A stretch of DNA of 5,558 bases from SHLQ01 sp047638715 (GTDB taxonomy: Bacteria; Actinomycetota; Acidimicrobiia; Acidimicrobiales; SHLQ01), in the NCBI GenBank assembly GCA_047638715.1, contig JBLIMK010000139.1, positions 1 to 5,558 on the forward strand. The letters run 5' to 3'. Shown here in pieces: positions 5,543 to 5,558 of the stretch. The first letter of the stretch is position 1. The number at the start of each line of letters is the position of its first letter. Position numbers and translations under genes: made by a program. The notes under the pieces were generated by a model, which saw nothing but the letters and a program-made list of their open reading frames with translations, had not been told where the DNA came from and ran no database searches.

Positions 5543-5558
5543 GTGTCAGTAATTCATC
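5543..5558 (+). CDS. Start of a probably SOS-controlled gene (cut off by the window end)
   Basis: GTG 5543 follows AAAGGAGG with an eight-base spacer, and the frame reads M-S-V-I-H before the window ends in the next codon (first base C, so Leu, Pro, His, Gln or Arg). Five residues cannot identify a protein. The upstream LexA box suggests a DNA-damage gene, for example a Y-family polymerase, nuclease, cell-division inhibitor or recombination factor. The -I-H- start is compatible with DinB-like polymerases, which often begin with I-[IL]-H-x-D-x-D-A-F-F, but that is only a guess. This gene is divergent from the cyclic-nucleotide-domain gene, with 195 bp between the two starts. Confidence 0.6.

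Overview
The window is GC-rich with C/G-ending codons. It carries a mycobacterial/Bacillus-type LexA palindrome (CGAAC-N4-GTTCG) and several small membrane proteins of a kind common in environmental Actinobacteria. A free-living, possibly marine or soil actinobacterium (Acidimicrobiia-like) fits best. This is inference from base composition and protein style, since no marker gene is present.

The left part (1-2081) is read rightward. It holds the last 27 codons of an upstream gene with a CxxC motif, a YdjM-like integral membrane protein, an internal scrap of a DMT/EamA transporter (pseudogene), a small four-helix membrane protein, and an Asp/Glu racemase-superfamily enzyme of the maleate isomerase/EutA/arylmalonate decarboxylase group. 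A strong hairpin at 2102-2130 lies in the 100-bp convergent gap and probably ends transcription from both sides.

The right part (2182-5347) is read leftward. In transcription order it has a stand-alone cyclic-nucleotide-binding-domain protein, an approximately 500-bp gap, an MFS transporter, and an agmatinase-family ureohydrolase. The gap holds the decayed, plus-strand remains of a class III aminotransferase and, nearer the MFS gene, a dyad-symmetric element. The ureohydrolase, the racemase-family enzyme, a transporter and the lost aminotransferase together look like a locus for nitrogen-compound catabolism (guanidino or amino compounds) that is partly eroded. That functional link is inference.

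The right edge (5348-5558) is a divergent intergenic region. It has a perfect 14-bp LexA box between plausible -35 and -10 elements, a short leader able to form alternative hairpins, a strong AAAGGAGG ribosome binding site, and a GTG start of a gene cut off after five codons. That gene is probably under SOS control. No rRNA, tRNA, CRISPR array or insertion sequence was seen.
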